Source: Cannabis sativa
Taxonomy: Eukaryota; Streptophyta; Magnoliopsida; Rosales; Cannabaceae
Reading direction: 5' to 3'
Assembly: GCF_029168945.1 (NCBI RefSeq)
Contig: NC_083603.1
Span: 13,826,001-13,890,000, forward strand
DNA length: 64,000 bases
Part shown: positions 61,808 through 64,000 of the stretch, piece by piece
How positions within the stretch are numbered: the first letter of the stretch is position 1
Layout of the letters: the number at the start of each line of letters is the position of its first letter
Position numbers and translations under genes: made by a program
Notes under the pieces: generated by a model
What the model saw: the letters and a program-made list of their open reading frames with translations, nothing else
What the model was told of the DNA's origin: nothing
Databases searched by the model: none

Positions 61808-62156
61808 CCTGGTTGGAGTGGGTTTTGCTACAGTCTTCGGTGCCTCAATTCTGAGCTGGGGACAATCTCACTTGTAATGCCCTGGCATGCCACACTGAAA
61901 AACATCATTCCCTTTACACTCCCTTAGATGGTGCTTCTTACAACTGGGGCACTCTGGGTAAGTGTATCGGGTTTTGGTGCCACTCTGGCGATTGCCCCGA
62001 CCCTAGTTCCCCCGGAAACTCATGCTCTGACCCGAACCATTGGTTGCAGTGGATGCCTTTCTTTTATAGTCCATGGCTGAACCACTACCTCCCCTGCTAA
62101 AACCTGATGTAGGAGGGGTAGGAGTCCTGCCAACAACCGGAGTCCCACTAGACTCT
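61808..62156 (-). pseudogene. Gypsy F gag, C-terminal part
   Basis: The minus strand carries CPSCKKHH.REC and then a zinc knuckle reading VFQCGMPGHYK*DC: the first Cys is Val and an in-frame stop falls inside the knuckle. A further TAG occurs near 62003. The remaining gag continues past element G, outside the window. Confidence 0.8.
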
Positions 62157-64000
62157 TGTTGGGTTTTGTGCCCTAAATAAAACTCATTTCAATATAATCA
62201 GATTTACTTATTAATAAAGATTAGAAATAACATTTTATGTTGCATGGTTCACATGATTTATTTCATGATTATATGTATATAATGTATGAATTCTTTTTAA
62301 GTCCAGACATATGAGTTTGTTAAAAATTATAGTATTGTCAGCACAGTGGAATATAATCTTAATTATATGTTCAAAAGTTTATTCCCTGATTTGTCAGAAC
62401 ACTGGATTTAGACTGACAAGGTATAATCAGCGATAGGTATTCTTACACCTTGGAAAAGTGTTATGTCCTTTCCAGGAAATTGGCAAAGTTTACCAGTATC
62501 GAATGTATGGAGTATACATCGGAAGGGACCGATATTGAACTTTGATTAGATATATTAAAACTTACCGTAATATCTATTCAATTCAATATCACCTGTTGAT
62601 CCTAGATCAAATGATCTTAATCCTGATATGGTTAGGTTCAATCTCAAGAGTGTTATCCGTGTTCTTTGATTTGTTAGTTAAGCCTACTTTTGGGTCAGGG
62701 TGATACGTACATTTTGGGAACACAGTAGTGCAATTGAGTGGGAGCGCTAACATAAATATGGAATCTATAGCTTCTATCTGGCGAATAAAAAGTAAAGGAT
62801 GATTTCCTTCGAGCTTAACCAAACGAAAATAAATGGTGGCGATCTCATTTCACTTAGCTGAAATATCATTTATACAGGGTTAAGTGTTTTAAGGATAAAA
62901 TACATTGTAGGGTGTTACGGTAATTTAATCCCTTTACAGTGTAAATCATCTATATAGAGGATCATTGATCACATTAGGGTTATAACAATGGATAACTAAT
63001 GACGTGTCTATATCATGGAACATATAGAGTGTTCTATATGGCCGAGAGTGCAATTCCAAGTTCTAAGTGTGGATTCAATGAGGAATTAATAAGTTAGGGA
63101 ATTTACTTGGTAAATTCGGTTCGACTTATTGGAAACTCGGTTATATAGACCCATGGTCCCCATACTAGTTGAGACCATACTACTTGTAAGACTAAGTTAA
63201 TTGATTTTAATTAATCAATTAAAAAATTCTAAAAGTTAGACCATGTCTACTTTATGAATTTTCACTAAGCAAGGGTAAAACAGTAAATAGAGAGTTTAAA
63301 GGGTATATTTATTAATTGGGAAACTTTGATTAGTTTTTATTAATAAATAAAATAAATGACAATATATTGTTTAATAATTAATTATAGTTATTAAATAATT
63401 AGATTTGACATTTATGTAGTTGAAAGAGAGAATTGGCAATCTTTGAGAAAATGGGAAACTAGAAATGATGAAATAGGAAAGTTGGAAAAGTGGAAGGCTT
63501 GTTTCCTCTATGTATGGCCGGCCACCTATGCTTCTATTTCTCATTTTATTTTTCATTTTTAAATGTCAAGTAATTCAACTTTAACCTTATGTGGTATTCT
63601 ATAAATAGAAGGTAAAGGCTTCAGGTTTGACAGACACTTTACTGTTTATTTTCTCAAACACTATGAAGCCGCCACTCTCTCTCTTTCTTTCTTCTCTGTT
63701 TTCGAAACTTTGAGTGAATGAGTAGTGCCCACACACATCAAGTGGTATCTCAATCATAGTATGTAAGACTATGGAAATTCTGCATCAAAGAAGGAGAAAA
63801 GAAGATCCAGATTCAGATCTTGATTATGCTCTGCTACAGAAAGGAATCAAGGGCTAGAGATCTGAATGGAAGGAGTCATATTATTCCGCTGAACCCACTG
63901 TAAGGTTTTCTAACTTTATATGTGTTTATTTTCATTGTTTTAGAATTCATATTAGGATGTTAATCAAACATACTTGTTAGTAAATCTAGATCCTGGTAAA
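62157..64000 (+). repeat. LTR of element G (B/C family), entering from Gypsy F gag
   Basis: Starts TGTTGGGTTTTGTGCCC, the reverse complement of the ends of the B and C LTRs, and runs off the window just short of the TTTCCAACA end. ACTCT (62152-62156) is the presumed target duplication. TATAAATA at 63600-63607 is a good TATA box in this orientation. Whether G is a solo LTR or a whole element cannot be told. ORFs at 62607 and 63371 on the minus strand are LTR sequence. Confidence 0.9.
63600..63607 (+). promoter_or_regulatory. Candidate TATA box of element G LTR
   Basis: TATAAATA in the sense orientation of the LTR, followed by a CT-rich stretch (63673-63695) that could be the transcript leader. 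Confidence 0.45.

Larger units (their letters stand above)
56469..62156 (-). mobile_element. Gypsy LTR retrotransposon F (Tekay-like), degenerate
   Basis: The left end is a 3' LTR (56469-58434), followed on the minus strand's upstream side by a polypurine tract and a decayed pol and gag. It is cut at 62156 by element G; the rest of gag and the 5' LTR are beyond the window. CCAAA (56464-56468) is the presumed target duplication, unpaired here. Related to Gypsy A throughout but with many more stops and deletions, so it is older. Confidence 0.9.

Overview
This is a gene-poor block of plant chromosome, almost certainly a eudicot, made almost entirely of transposable elements nested inside one another. 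The plant assignment rests on three things: priming sites complementary to plant initiator tRNA-Met, the lineages present (Tekay-like chromovirus Gypsy, SIRE-like Copia, a Cassandra TRIM carrying 5S rRNA sequence, CACTA), and the lack of any bacterial gene organisation. I cannot name the species and found no convincing complete host gene.

Layout. 1-9110: Gypsy element A, minus strand, complete except for the outer part of its left LTR. 9111-16551: Copia-type element B, minus strand, cut at 9111 by A and carrying a probable solo LTR at 13221-14456. 16552-about 54123: one old SIRE-like Copia element D, plus strand, broken into four pieces by three insertions. The first is an internally deleted Gypsy copy (17410-23380) that itself holds a solo LTR (17763-20080). 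The second is Copia-type element C (27948-41935), which holds a Cassandra TRIM (33924-34861) and a CACTA transposon (36689-40084). The third is Gypsy element E (43952-52996). D's gag, pol, env-like ORF and 3' LTR can be followed across the gaps. 54124-56468: older sequence, with a possible hAT-like first-exon fragment and part of another LTR. 56469-62156: degenerate Gypsy element F, minus strand. 62157-64000: the beginning of an LTR, element G, of the B/C family, inserted into F and running off the window.

Most insertion boundaries are confirmed by TG..CA ends plus direct target-site duplications that I could read on both sides: CTTAA, ATATC, CTGTG, CGGTT, GTTGC, TAT and GTTAC. They give a relative order: D is older than B, C, E and the deleted Gypsy; those are older than A, the Cassandra, the CACTA and the solo LTRs inside them.

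Coding content is retroelement gag-pol only. A is close to intact, with one in-frame stop between RT and RNase H. E has a few small lesions. D, F and C are decayed. Points worth a second look are: a candidate intron inside the Gypsy LTR leader, arrays of perfect CCGGAATTCCGG palindromes in the same LTRs, a splice-acceptor-like site just before the SIRE env-like ORF, a 54-bp perfect hairpin and a 151-bp tandem array in the CACTA, and clustered CTG/CAG-to-CG differences between paired LTRs that may be base-calling errors.
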